A stretch of 64,000 nucleotides of DNA, taken from positions 2,356,001 through 2,420,000 of the forward strand of contig NZ_JACHDS010000001.1 in assembly GCF_014201195.1 (NCBI RefSeq), in the 5' to 3' direction. The stretch is from Nocardiopsis mwathae (GTDB lineage Bacteria > Actinomycetota > Actinomycetes > Streptosporangiales > Streptosporangiaceae). Shown here piece after piece: positions 57,712 to 64,000 of the stretch. Under the pieces are notes generated by a model. That model did not search any database and was not told the DNA's origin. It saw only the letters and a program-made list of their open reading frames with translations. A program made the position numbers and the translations under genes. How positions within the stretch are numbered: position 1 is the stretch's first letter; every line of letters begins with the position of its first letter.

Positions 57712-58787
57712 TAGGAGCCGTCCGGGAAGAGCACCGCGCGGAAGAGGCGGCGGGCGGCGCGGATGGCGGGTTGGCGCCAGGTCGGGGTGGCGTTGGCGAG
57801 CACCGCCACGGCGGCGTTGGCGGTCGGGCTGAACCCGACGAACGCGGTGAAGCCTCCGGTTCCTCCGGTGTGCCAGAGCAGGGTCTGCCCGCCCACGACG
57901 CGGTGGTTCCACACCAGGCTGACGCTGGTTCCGGCCGCACCGGCACGGCCCGCCATGGAGCGGCGCGGGATCCGGGTGGCCCGCAACGCCGCGGCGAGGG
58001 GCGCGTCGGACATCTCCGGGCGCAGGTGGGCTCGGAGATAGCCGAGCAGGTCGACGGCGGTGGACCGGACGGCGCCGGCCCCCGCCAGCGCACCGAAGTG
58101 CCATGGTCCGACCGGGCGCCCGCGCCGGTGGCCGGTCGCCGCACGGGTACCGGGGGCGATGGCGGGCGGCGCGCCGCTGTCGTCCATCCGCAGCGGGCGC
58201 AGGATGCGCTTGGCGAGCAGGTCGGGGTAGCTGCTTCCGGCGGCGTCGGCCAGCAGTTGGCCCAGCAGTCCGATCCCGAACGTGGAGTAGGAGGGCGGCG
58301 GCGACACGGCGGGCGCCGGGCGCAGCCGCGCCGTGGCGCGGTAGAGATCGTCGCGCGAGTAGCGGGCGTAGGGGTCGCGCAGCCAGTTGGACACGGCGCC
58401 CGGGAACAGGTTGCGGGGCAGTCGGGGCAGACCGGCGGTGTGGGTGGCGAGGTCGAGCAGGGTGATGGGGCGCTCCCCGCGCCGGGGGCGGCCCTCAGGT
58501 GGCAGGTAGGTGTCGATCGGGTCGCTGTAGTCGACATCGCCGCAGGCGGCCATCTCGGCGAGCAGCAGGGCGGTGAACGTCTTGGTGACCGATCCCGTCT
58601 CGAAGGTCGTGAAGGTGTCGACGAGGTCGGGCCAGCCGCGCCGCTGGAAGCCGACGGCGCGCACCGCCTCCTGGTTGCCTCGGATCACGGCTGCCGCCGC
58701 GGCCGGCACGCGCGCCTCGGTGAGCAGGGGCCGCATGTGGGTGTCGAGCAGCTCGGAGGGCGACTGGACGTCCGTCGATGTGGTCAC
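57708..58787 (-). CDS. Serine hydrolase (class C beta-lactamase-like)
   Basis: A 359-residue serine hydrolase of the S12/beta-lactamase family. SVTK (Ser-x-x-Lys) in FETGSVTKTF, Tyr in PSYSTFG and the HTGG triad-like motif are visible. No signal peptide is evident. Last gene of a four-gene minus-strand operon; GTG overlaps the preceding stop by four bases (GTGA). Confidence 0.9.
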   Translation of the reverse strand: MTTSTDVQSPSELLDTHMRPLLTEARVPAAAAAVIRGNQEAVRAVGFQRRGWPDLVDTFTTFETGSVTKTFTALLLAEMAACGDVDYSDPIDTYLPPEGRPRRGERPITLLDLATHTAGLPRLPRNLFPGAVSNWLRDPYARYSRDDLYRATARLRPAPAVSPPPSYSTFGIGLLGQLLADAAGSSYPDLLAKRILRPLRMDDSGAPPAIAPGTRAATGHRRGRPVGPWHFGALAGAGAVRSTAVDLLGYLRAHLRPEMSDAPLAAALRATRIPRRSMAGRAGAAGTSVSLVWNHRVVGGQTLLWHTGGTGGFTAFVGFSPTANAAVAVLANATPTWRQPAIRAARRLFRAVLFPDGSY

Positions 58788-59716
58788 GCGGTTCCTCCCG
58801 AGGCCGCCGCACTGGCAGTGAGGGCACGCGACACCGTCGTCGTCGCGGCGATGACGGCGACGATGGTCGGGTGGTGATGGTTGCGGAACGCCCGCTCCGG
58901 GTCGCACGAGGGCCGGGTGACGCCGTTGGGGACCATGCCGTCGTCCCGCTGCGCCTTGGCCAGGTGTGCCCACACACGCGGGAAGAGCAGGGGTTCGCGC
59001 AGGCAGGTGCCGACGGTGAGGATCTCGCCGAGCAGGTCCCAGAACCCGGTCTCGTCGAACACCTCGACCCATACCGGCAGCCACTGGTGCAGGTACTCCT
59101 CCAGCTCCTGGGGCAGGCCCTCGGGGTCGGCTCCCCAGTCGGTGAGGTGGAAGACGGTGTGGGTGACGCCGTAGGCGTTGGTGGCGTCGAGCATCCACGG
59201 CTCGGGGGTGGCGCCGAGCCAGGTGCGGGCGGTGAGCTCGGCGGGGTCGTCGTAGAGCGGCAGGCCGGTTCTTCGGGCCGCGGCGAACACCGCCAGCCGC
59301 CGGTTGGGCACCTGCTCGGGGACACGGGCGGCGCGCAGGCTGAGGAGGTGGGCGGCCAGCTCCTCCAGCTCCTCGTGGCGGTACCCGGCGGCGGCGAAGG
59401 TGGAGTAGATCTCCAGCGGGTAGGTCGCGGCCGGGGTGTGCTGCTGCAGCCGGAAGAGGAGGTCGCCCTCGCGGAGCTCACGCCAGGCGAAGTCGAACAG
59501 GGAGTCGGCCACCGCCGAACTGCGCGGGCCGAAGACCGCCTCGCGCCGGACCAGGCCGACGGCCAGCGCGAGTTCGCTCAGCGACTTGAGCGCGCCGCCG
59601 TCGAGGTCGTGGTCGGCAGCGTCGTGGTCGAGGGCGAAGCAGGAGCGGACGTGGTCGAGCCAGTCCAGGGCACTGTCACCGACCCGGTGAGCGGATCCGA
59701 TGGTCGCGGCGTCCAT
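58784..59716 (-). CDS. DUF6895-like protein
   Basis: A 310-residue soluble protein rich in helices: LDWLDHVRSCFALDHDAADH, GDLLFRLQQHTPAATYPLEI, RTGLPLYDDPAELTARTWLG, HTVFHLTDWG and LPVWVEVFDETGFWDLLGEI. This pattern matches what I remember as DUF6895, an actinobacterial family of unknown function. Its start overlaps the preceding stop by one base (TGATG). Confidence 0.75.
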   Translation of the reverse strand: MDAATIGSAHRVGDSALDWLDHVRSCFALDHDAADHDLDGGALKSLSELALAVGLVRREAVFGPRSSAVADSLFDFAWRELREGDLLFRLQQHTPAATYPLEIYSTFAAAGYRHEELEELAAHLLSLRAARVPEQVPNRRLAVFAAARRTGLPLYDDPAELTARTWLGATPEPWMLDATNAYGVTHTVFHLTDWGADPEGLPQELEEYLHQWLPVWVEVFDETGFWDLLGEILTVGTCLREPLLFPRVWAHLAKAQRDDGMVPNGVTRPSCDPERAFRNHHHPTIVAVIAATTTVSRALTASAAASGGTA

Positions 59717-60447
59717 CAGCGCTTGGGCTCCTTGAGGAGGTGGGCGATCGTCAGTTCCAGCAGGGTGCGCGGCTCGCCGGTGGCGAGCATCGCCATGTGC
59801 TCCAGCGCAGGGGTGAGCAGCGGTTCGGGCGCGGTGCTGTGGTCCAGGGCCAGCCAGCGGGCCAGGCGCGCGGCGGTGAGGTGGTCGCGGCGCAGCATGG
59901 AGCGGACCATGCCCCGGCTGAGGTCGGCGCGGCGGCGTCCGGCGTCGGTGCGGGTGGCGCCGACGAGGCCGGGCAGGGCGAGCGAGGACAGGCGCGCGTA
60001 GGCCACCGACCATTCGGGCCAGGGCGTGCCGATGCTGGCGGCGATCCCCTCGCCGGAGTCGCTGTCGACGGCCGGGGCGGGTGACAGCCCCTCCCAGGAG
60101 GTGGCGTCGACGGCGAAGCGCGCCAGCACGCGGCGCAGGGCCCAGTCGCGGGCCGCCCAGACGAGGTCGGGCGTGGGCGAGACCGGCGGCGCGGGGTAGG
60201 CCCGCGCCGCCTCCCGGATCACGGCGACGTCGTCGTCCTCGGGGAGCCGGCCGCCCAGCACGTAGGGCGCGAGGATGTCGGTTCCCAGGACGCGGACCGC
60301 CCCCAGGCCCGTGCCGTTCTCACCGAGTTCGGCGACGCGCCGCTGCAGTGTAAAGGCGCGCTCAGGCGCCGCCAGGGCACCGGCGACGTCGGCGGCCAGG
60401 ACCCGGGTGGCTTCCTCGAATCGGGCCGAGGGCGATGAGGTGAGCAT
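59716..60447 (-). CDS. Hypothetical helical protein, second gene of four-gene operon
   Basis: A 243-residue mostly alpha-helical protein (FEEATRVLAADVAGALAAPE, LVWAARDWALRRVLARFAVD, LSRGMVRSMLRRDHLTAARL). No motif or family recognised. ATG after an 11-base gap from the small-protein gene; alternative starts upstream are poor. Confidence 0.7.
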   Translation of the reverse strand: MLTSSPSARFEEATRVLAADVAGALAAPERAFTLQRRVAELGENGTGLGAVRVLGTDILAPYVLGGRLPEDDDVAVIREAARAYPAPPVSPTPDLVWAARDWALRRVLARFAVDATSWEGLSPAPAVDSDSGEGIAASIGTPWPEWSVAYARLSSLALPGLVGATRTDAGRRRADLSRGMVRSMLRRDHLTAARLARWLALDHSTAPEPLLTPALEHMAMLATGEPRTLLELTIAHLLKEPKR

Positions 60448-60458
60448 GGACCCGGCCG

Positions 60459-60707
60459 TCAGAACACCCGGGCGCAGGCGAGATTCTGCACCACGCCCTC
60501 GCACGCGTCCGCCTCGATCGGCTCGCCGCCGTCAGGGGCGATGGCCGGCAGCAGCGCCAAGAGGAGGTTGGAGATGCCCGCCGCGCGCGGTGCCGCGTTC
60601 GAGGGGGCCTCGGCAGTCTCACCTGCGTGCACCAGCGTCTGGACCGCGCCGCGGTCGTCGGCGGTCACGTCCACGTGACAGTCTGTCGGCGGTGTGCGCA
60701 TCGCCAT
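60459..60707 (-). CDS. Small Cys-containing protein, first gene of four-gene operon
   Basis: An 82-residue protein: acidic, helical first half, a hydrophobic centre (ISNLLLALLPAIAP) and the ending EADACEGVVQNLACARVF with Cys at 10, 69 and 78. Short length, a distinct C-terminal block and a processing-like operon make it a possible peptide precursor, but no known class is matched. GGGGGATCAGG precedes the ATG; the second ATG at 60701 is possible. Confidence 0.6.
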   Translation of the reverse strand: MAMRTPPTDCHVDVTADDRGAVQTLVHAGETAEAPSNAAPRAAGISNLLLALLPAIAPDGGEPIEADACEGVVQNLACARVF

Positions 60708-61031
60708 CCTGATCCCCCGTGTGAATTGGAATACACATGACCGAACCAAGAATGGGGGGCGGTGGCGGTTCACCACAAGTGACCGCCATTCCCAATCGCG
60801 CGTTCCGGTCGACGCGCAATTCACCGGCCGTGACGTCCGGCGCTCACCCAGCCGCACGTCAGAGGAGGTGGCAGCGCCCCGCCCGGGAAATGGAGCACTG
60901 CTTCCTATATCCCATAAAATCCCCCATCTCCTATCGACACCTGGCGATACCGCCGCCCGGCGGGTTCATCCTTTTCGGTCGTCGGAGAACGGGGCCGGGC
61001 GGGAACACGCCGTGTCCCACCCGCGGGGCGG
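60708..61031. other. Region between four-gene operon and SorC gene
   Basis: 324 bases without a gene, less G+C-rich near 60895–60950. Expected to hold the promoter of the small-protein operon (minus strand) and the end of the SorC transcript; no strong hairpin is seen. Confidence 0.4.
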
Positions 61032-62033
61032 CTACTCCTCCAGCAGGACCTTGGCAACGGCGGCGTCGGTGACAAGGGAGGAGATCAGGCCGGTGCGCAG
61101 CATGATGCCGATGGCCTCGGCCTTGGCCGCTCCCCCGGCGACCGCGATGACCTCGGGGACGCGGCGCAGTTGTTCGGCGCGGACGCTGAGGACCCGGTCG
61201 TCGAGGTCGGTGTGGACCTGCTCGCCCTTGGCGTCGAAGAGCTGGGCGGACATGTCGGCGCGCACCCCCATCTCGGCGTAGCGGGCGCGCTCGTCGGGGC
61301 CCAGGGTCTGGTAGACGGTGGAGGTCTGCTCGTCCCAGCCGCCGATCGCCACCACGGCCTTGGTCAGCCGCTCGAAGCGGCCGAAGGCCGCGGCGATGCC
61401 GGGGTCGGCGCGCAGCGTGCGCGCGGTGGCGGCGTCGGGCAGGACCAGCGGGGCATATATGGGGAAGGCGGACCCGCCGGAGATGTGCGCGGCGCGGCGA
61501 ACGGTCTCCACCGGGCCTGTCGCGTTGGGGTGGTCCGAGATGACGCCGTTGAGCTGCACGATCGTGCAGGGCGCCAGCCGGGTCAGCTCGGCGCACATGA
61601 TCTCCAGCGTGCGTCCGGAGGTGAGGCCGAGGACGTCGTCGGGGGTGACGATCTCACTGAGCAGGTCGGCGGCGACCGTGCCGACCTGGCGCCGGGTCTG
61701 CAGGGGGTCGCCGGACTCCGCCACGACGATGGCGTGGTGCAGTCCGAAGGCCTCGCGCAGCCGGTCGGAGCGCTCGGCGTCGAGCAGGGCGGGAAGCCGG
61801 ATGTCGATGCGCACGATGCCGCTCTCCCGGGCCGCGTCCAGTGCCCGCGCCACCTTGAACCGGCTGAGCCCGAACTCCTTGGCGATCTCCACCTTGGAGT
61901 GCCCGTCCAGGTAAAAACGTCGCGCGATCGCGGCCACCTGGACCAGTTCCGCCGGGCCCCGCGCGGGGGCGCCTTCCCCGCCCACCGGGGGGATCTCGCC
62001 TTCGACCGACTGCCGCCCTGCCATCTCGCTCAT
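61032..62033 (-). CDS. SorC/DeoR-type sugar-binding transcriptional regulator
   Basis: A 333-residue regulator. N-terminal HTH (IARRFYLDGHSKVEIAKEFG then LSRFKVARALDAARE) followed by a sugar-phosphate-binding domain (VLGLTSGRTLEIM, AFPIYAPLVLP, VAVAGGAAKAEAIG). SorC-family proteins control polyol and sugar operons. Divergent from the dehydrogenase gene; an operator-like element overlaps its start. An alternative Met lies nine bases inside. Confidence 0.9.
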   Translation of the reverse strand: MSEMAGRQSVEGEIPPVGGEGAPARGPAELVQVAAIARRFYLDGHSKVEIAKEFGLSRFKVARALDAARESGIVRIDIRLPALLDAERSDRLREAFGLHHAIVVAESGDPLQTRRQVGTVAADLLSEIVTPDDVLGLTSGRTLEIMCAELTRLAPCTIVQLNGVISDHPNATGPVETVRRAAHISGGSAFPIYAPLVLPDAATARTLRADPGIAAAFGRFERLTKAVVAIGGWDEQTSTVYQTLGPDERARYAEMGVRADMSAQLFDAKGEQVHTDLDDRVLSVRAEQLRRVPEVIAVAGGAAKAEAIGIMLRTGLISSLVTDAAVAKVLLEE

Positions 62034-62038
62034 GTGAG
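62028..62038. promoter_or_regulatory. Operator-like element overlapping the SorC start
   Basis: GCTCATGTGAG, the reverse complement of 62124–62134 (one of two copies flanking the divergent region). Overlaps the SorC ATG, so binding could repress it. Confidence 0.5.
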
Positions 62039-62123
62039 TCCGCCCATGCTCATAGGCAAACCATACATTGACATCGGCTTTCACATGTGTTTTACATGAC
62101 ATTAGACATATGAGAACACTACC

Positions 62124-62135
62124 GCTCACATGAGC
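62124..62135. promoter_or_regulatory. Operator-like element upstream of dehydrogenase
   Basis: GCTCACATGAGC, a near-perfect palindrome about 35 bases before the dehydrogenase start and matching 62028 in inverse orientation. Candidate SorC binding site for the polyol operon. Confidence 0.5.
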
Positions 62136-62169
62136 ATGAATCTCGGTGGGCGGACGGCAAGGAGCGACC

Positions 62170-63180
62170 GTGCGCGCAGCCATCATCGAGCAGCCTGGAT
62201 CGATCACCGTCGGTGAGCGGCCCGACCCCGCACCGGGTACGGAGGGGGTCGTCGTCCGGGTCGGTGCGTGCGGCATCTGCGGCACCGACCTGCACATCGC
62301 CGACGGCGAGTTCCCGCCCAGCCCCTACCCGCTGGTCCCCGGGCACGAGTTCGCCGGTGAGATCGTCGCCGTCGGCGCCGACGCGCCCGGCGGACTCCGC
62401 GTCGGCGACCGGGTCGCCGTCGACCCCTCGCTCTTCTGCGGGCACTGCGACTACTGCCGGGCCGGACGCGGCAACCTCTGCGCCGACTGGGGCGCCACCG
62501 GCGACACCGTGGACGGGGCGTTCGCCGAATACGTCGCCGTCCCCGCCGCCAACTGCTACCGGATGCCCGAAGCGATGGGCTTCCGCGAGGGCGCGCTGGT
62601 CGAGCCGCTGTCGTGTGCGGTGCACGGCGTCCGCCGCATCGGCGTGAGCGCGGGCGAGCGGTTCCTGCTCGTCGGCGCGGGGACCATGGGCCTGCTGCTG
62701 CAGCAGCTGCTCCAGCACAGCGGCGCCCGCGTCACCATGGTCGACCGCAACGCCGAGCGGCTGAAGATCGCCGCCGACCTCGGCGCGCACGCGGTGGCCA
62801 CGGACACCGCCGACCTCCACGACGAGCTCTTCGACGCCGCCGTGGACGTCACCGGCGCCCCGCCCGCGATCGAGGCCGCGTTCAACGCGCTGCGGCGCGG
62901 CGGGCGCCTGCTCATCTTCGGCGTCGCCGCCGACGACGCCCGCGTCAACCTCTCGCCGTTCCGCATCTACAACGACGAGATCACCGTGGTCGGCTCGATG
63001 GCCGTGCTGAACAGCTTCGGCGCGGCCCTGGATCTGCTGGCCGCGGGCGTGGTCCGCACCGCGCCGCTGCTCAGCCACGCCCTGCCGCTGGAGGACTTCC
63101 CCGCCGCACTGGACCTGACGCGGTCGGGTGCGGGGGTCAAGGTGCAGGTCGTCCCCGACGTCACCGCGGCGCGCCGGTAG
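62170..63180 (+). CDS. Zinc alcohol dehydrogenase (polyol dehydrogenase type)
   Basis: A 336-residue medium-chain dehydrogenase. Catalytic Zn ligands CGICGTDLHIADGEF and PGHEFAG, structural Zn four-Cys motif CGHCDYCRAGRGNLC, and the NAD loop VGAGTMGLLLQ are present. Probably oxidises a sugar alcohol to a ketose. GTG start with CAAGGAG upstream. Precedes an ABC solute-binding protein gene. Confidence 0.92.
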   Translation: MRAAIIEQPGSITVGERPDPAPGTEGVVVRVGACGICGTDLHIADGEFPPSPYPLVPGHEFAGEIVAVGADAPGGLRVGDRVAVDPSLFCGHCDYCRAGRGNLCADWGATGDTVDGAFAEYVAVPAANCYRMPEAMGFREGALVEPLSCAVHGVRRIGVSAGERFLLVGAGTMGLLLQQLLQHSGARVTMVDRNAERLKIAADLGAHAVATDTADLHDELFDAAVDVTGAPPAIEAAFNALRRGGRLLIFGVAADDARVNLSPFRIYNDEITVVGSMAVLNSFGAALDLLAAGVVRTAPLLSHALPLEDFPAALDLTRSGAGVKVQVVPDVTAARR

Positions 63181-63216
63181 CGCGAGCCGCCGCGACCGGG
63201 CCGGAAGGAATGCCAC

Positions 63217-64000
63217 GTGAAGCACAGCGATCCGCGCACCGCCGCCCGCGGCCTCCTGCCCGCCGCCGCGCTCACCGCCGGAGCCCTGCTGCTCACCGGC
63301 TGCGCCGGGGCCGGTGCCGTGGCCGACCGCAACGGCGAGAGCTCGATCGTCATCGCGATCGTCGCCAACCCGCAGATGCAGGACGCCATCTCGCTGCAGT
63401 CGCGGTTCGAGGCCGAGAACCCCGGTGTCAAGGCGAACTTCGTGTCGCTTCCGGAGAACGAGGCGCGCGCCAAGATCACCACCTCGGTCGCGGCGGGCGG
63501 CGGCGAGTTCGACGCGGTCATGATCAGCAACTACGAGACCGCGCAGTGGGCGGAGTTCGGCTGGCTGGAGAACCTCGGCCCCTACATGGAGCGGACCGAG
63601 GGCTATGACGCCGACGACTTCATCCCCTCCATCCGCGAGGACCTGTCGTATGAGGGCGACATGTACTCGGTGCCGTTCTACGGCGAGACGTCGTTCGTCG
63701 CCTACCGCGAGGACCTGTTCGAGCAGGCCGGGGTCGAGATGCCGGACGACCCCACCTGGCCGGAGATCGCCGATCTCGCCGCCGCCCTGGACGGCGTCGA
63801 GCCCGGCGTCGCGGGCATCTGCATGCGCGGGCTGGCCGGGTGGGGCGAAGTCCTGGCCCCGTTCAACAGCCTGCTGCACACCTTCGGCGGACGCTGGTAC
63901 GACGAGGACTGGAACGCCCGACTGGACTCCGCGAAGTTCCGCGAGGCCGCCGAGTTCTACGTGGACCTGGCCCGCGAGCACGGCCAGCCAGGCGCGGCCA
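63217..64000 (+). CDS. ABC-transporter extracellular solute-binding lipoprotein (5' part)
   Basis: The frame opens at a GTG after CGGAAGGAATG and runs past the window end, so at least 261 residues are seen. Signal peptide with lipobox LLTGC, then a type-1 (sugar) binding fold: FEAENPGVKANFVSLPENEA, FDAVMISNYETAQW, MYSVPFYGETSFVAYREDLF, GRWYDEDW. Such proteins in SorC–dehydrogenase loci bind sorbitol, mannitol or similar polyols; the permease and ATPase should follow outside the window. Confidence 0.9.
   Translation, partial: MKHSDPRTAARGLLPAAALTAGALLLTGCAGAGAVADRNGESSIVIAIVANPQMQDAISLQSRFEAENPGVKANFVSLPENEARAKITTSVAAGGGEFDAVMISNYETAQWAEFGWLENLGPYMERTEGYDADDFIPSIREDLSYEGDMYSVPFYGETSFVAYREDLFEQAGVEMPDDPTWPEIADLAAALDGVEPGVAGICMRGLAGWGEVLAPFNSLLHTFGGRWYDEDWNARLDSAKFREAAEFYVDLAREHGQPGAA

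Overview
The window is about 70% G+C. Its genes have G/C-rich third codon positions and frequent GTG starts. Several genes are typical of filamentous Actinobacteria: a two-domain geosmin synthase, an actinobacterial-type integration host factor, a WhiJ-like/DUF397 cassette, a PASTA-less Ser/Thr kinase, and DUF3040 and DUF3099 proteins. A Nocardiopsaceae or Streptosporangiales-like chromosome is my guess; no rRNA, tRNA, CRISPR array or intact mobile element was seen to settle it.

Layout. 0–9 kb: quinone/aldehyde-type detoxification (MhqO/MhqD-like pair), a sulfotransferase, a Nudix hydrolase, an orphan cytochrome oxidase subunit I translationally coupled to a DUF3040 protein, a hydrolase, a pentapeptide-repeat protein and a PH-like protein. 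9–18 kb: a purine catabolism block, with PucR divergent from an overlapping operon of xanthine dehydrogenase FAD subunit, 2Fe-2S subunit, guanine/8-oxoguanine deaminase-type amidohydrolase and molybdopterin subunit, followed by an NCS2 purine permease. 18–21 kb: a membrane Ser/Thr kinase with an extreme Gly/Asn tail, a DUF3099 protein and an MpaB-type oxygenase. 21–27.2 kb: a stress/dormancy-looking group (universal stress protein, CBS-BON, DoxX, a HPF/RaiA-like protein, a VOC protein, catalase). 27.3–29.3 kb: a small decay zone where a DUF427 start is joined to the back half of a CcdA gene, next to an IS481-type remnant and an extra integration host factor gene. 29.5–36 kb: Crp/Fnr regulator, methyltransferase, AhpD-like protein, NADPH-dependent FMN reductase, a hydrolase–OsmC fusion and a MerA-type reductase. 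36.3–43.2 kb: a very His-rich secreted protein, a second small secreted protein, a SpoU methyltransferase, a dicarboxylate symporter and geosmin synthase. 43.5–51 kb: an accessory region with the WhiJ-like cassette and several genes without a recognised function. 51–60.7 kb: an overlapping operon of three unknown (two exported) proteins, a pair of truncated genes, a DHFR-like enzyme, an MFS exporter, a SnoaL–cupin protein, and a tight operon of four genes (small Cys protein, unknown, DUF6895-like, serine hydrolase). 61–64 kb: the start of a sugar-alcohol locus (SorC-type regulator, zinc alcohol dehydrogenase, ABC solute-binding lipoprotein cut by the window end).

The parts that work together most clearly are the purine operon with its regulator and transporter, the polyol locus with two matching operator-like elements, and the stress group sharing GGGCC-type palindromes. 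The best candidates for undescribed biology are the four-gene operon at 57.7–60.7 kb, the His-rich secreted protein beside the MerA-like reductase, and the unknown three-gene operon at 51.4–53.3 kb. Family names come from recognised motifs, not from database searches.
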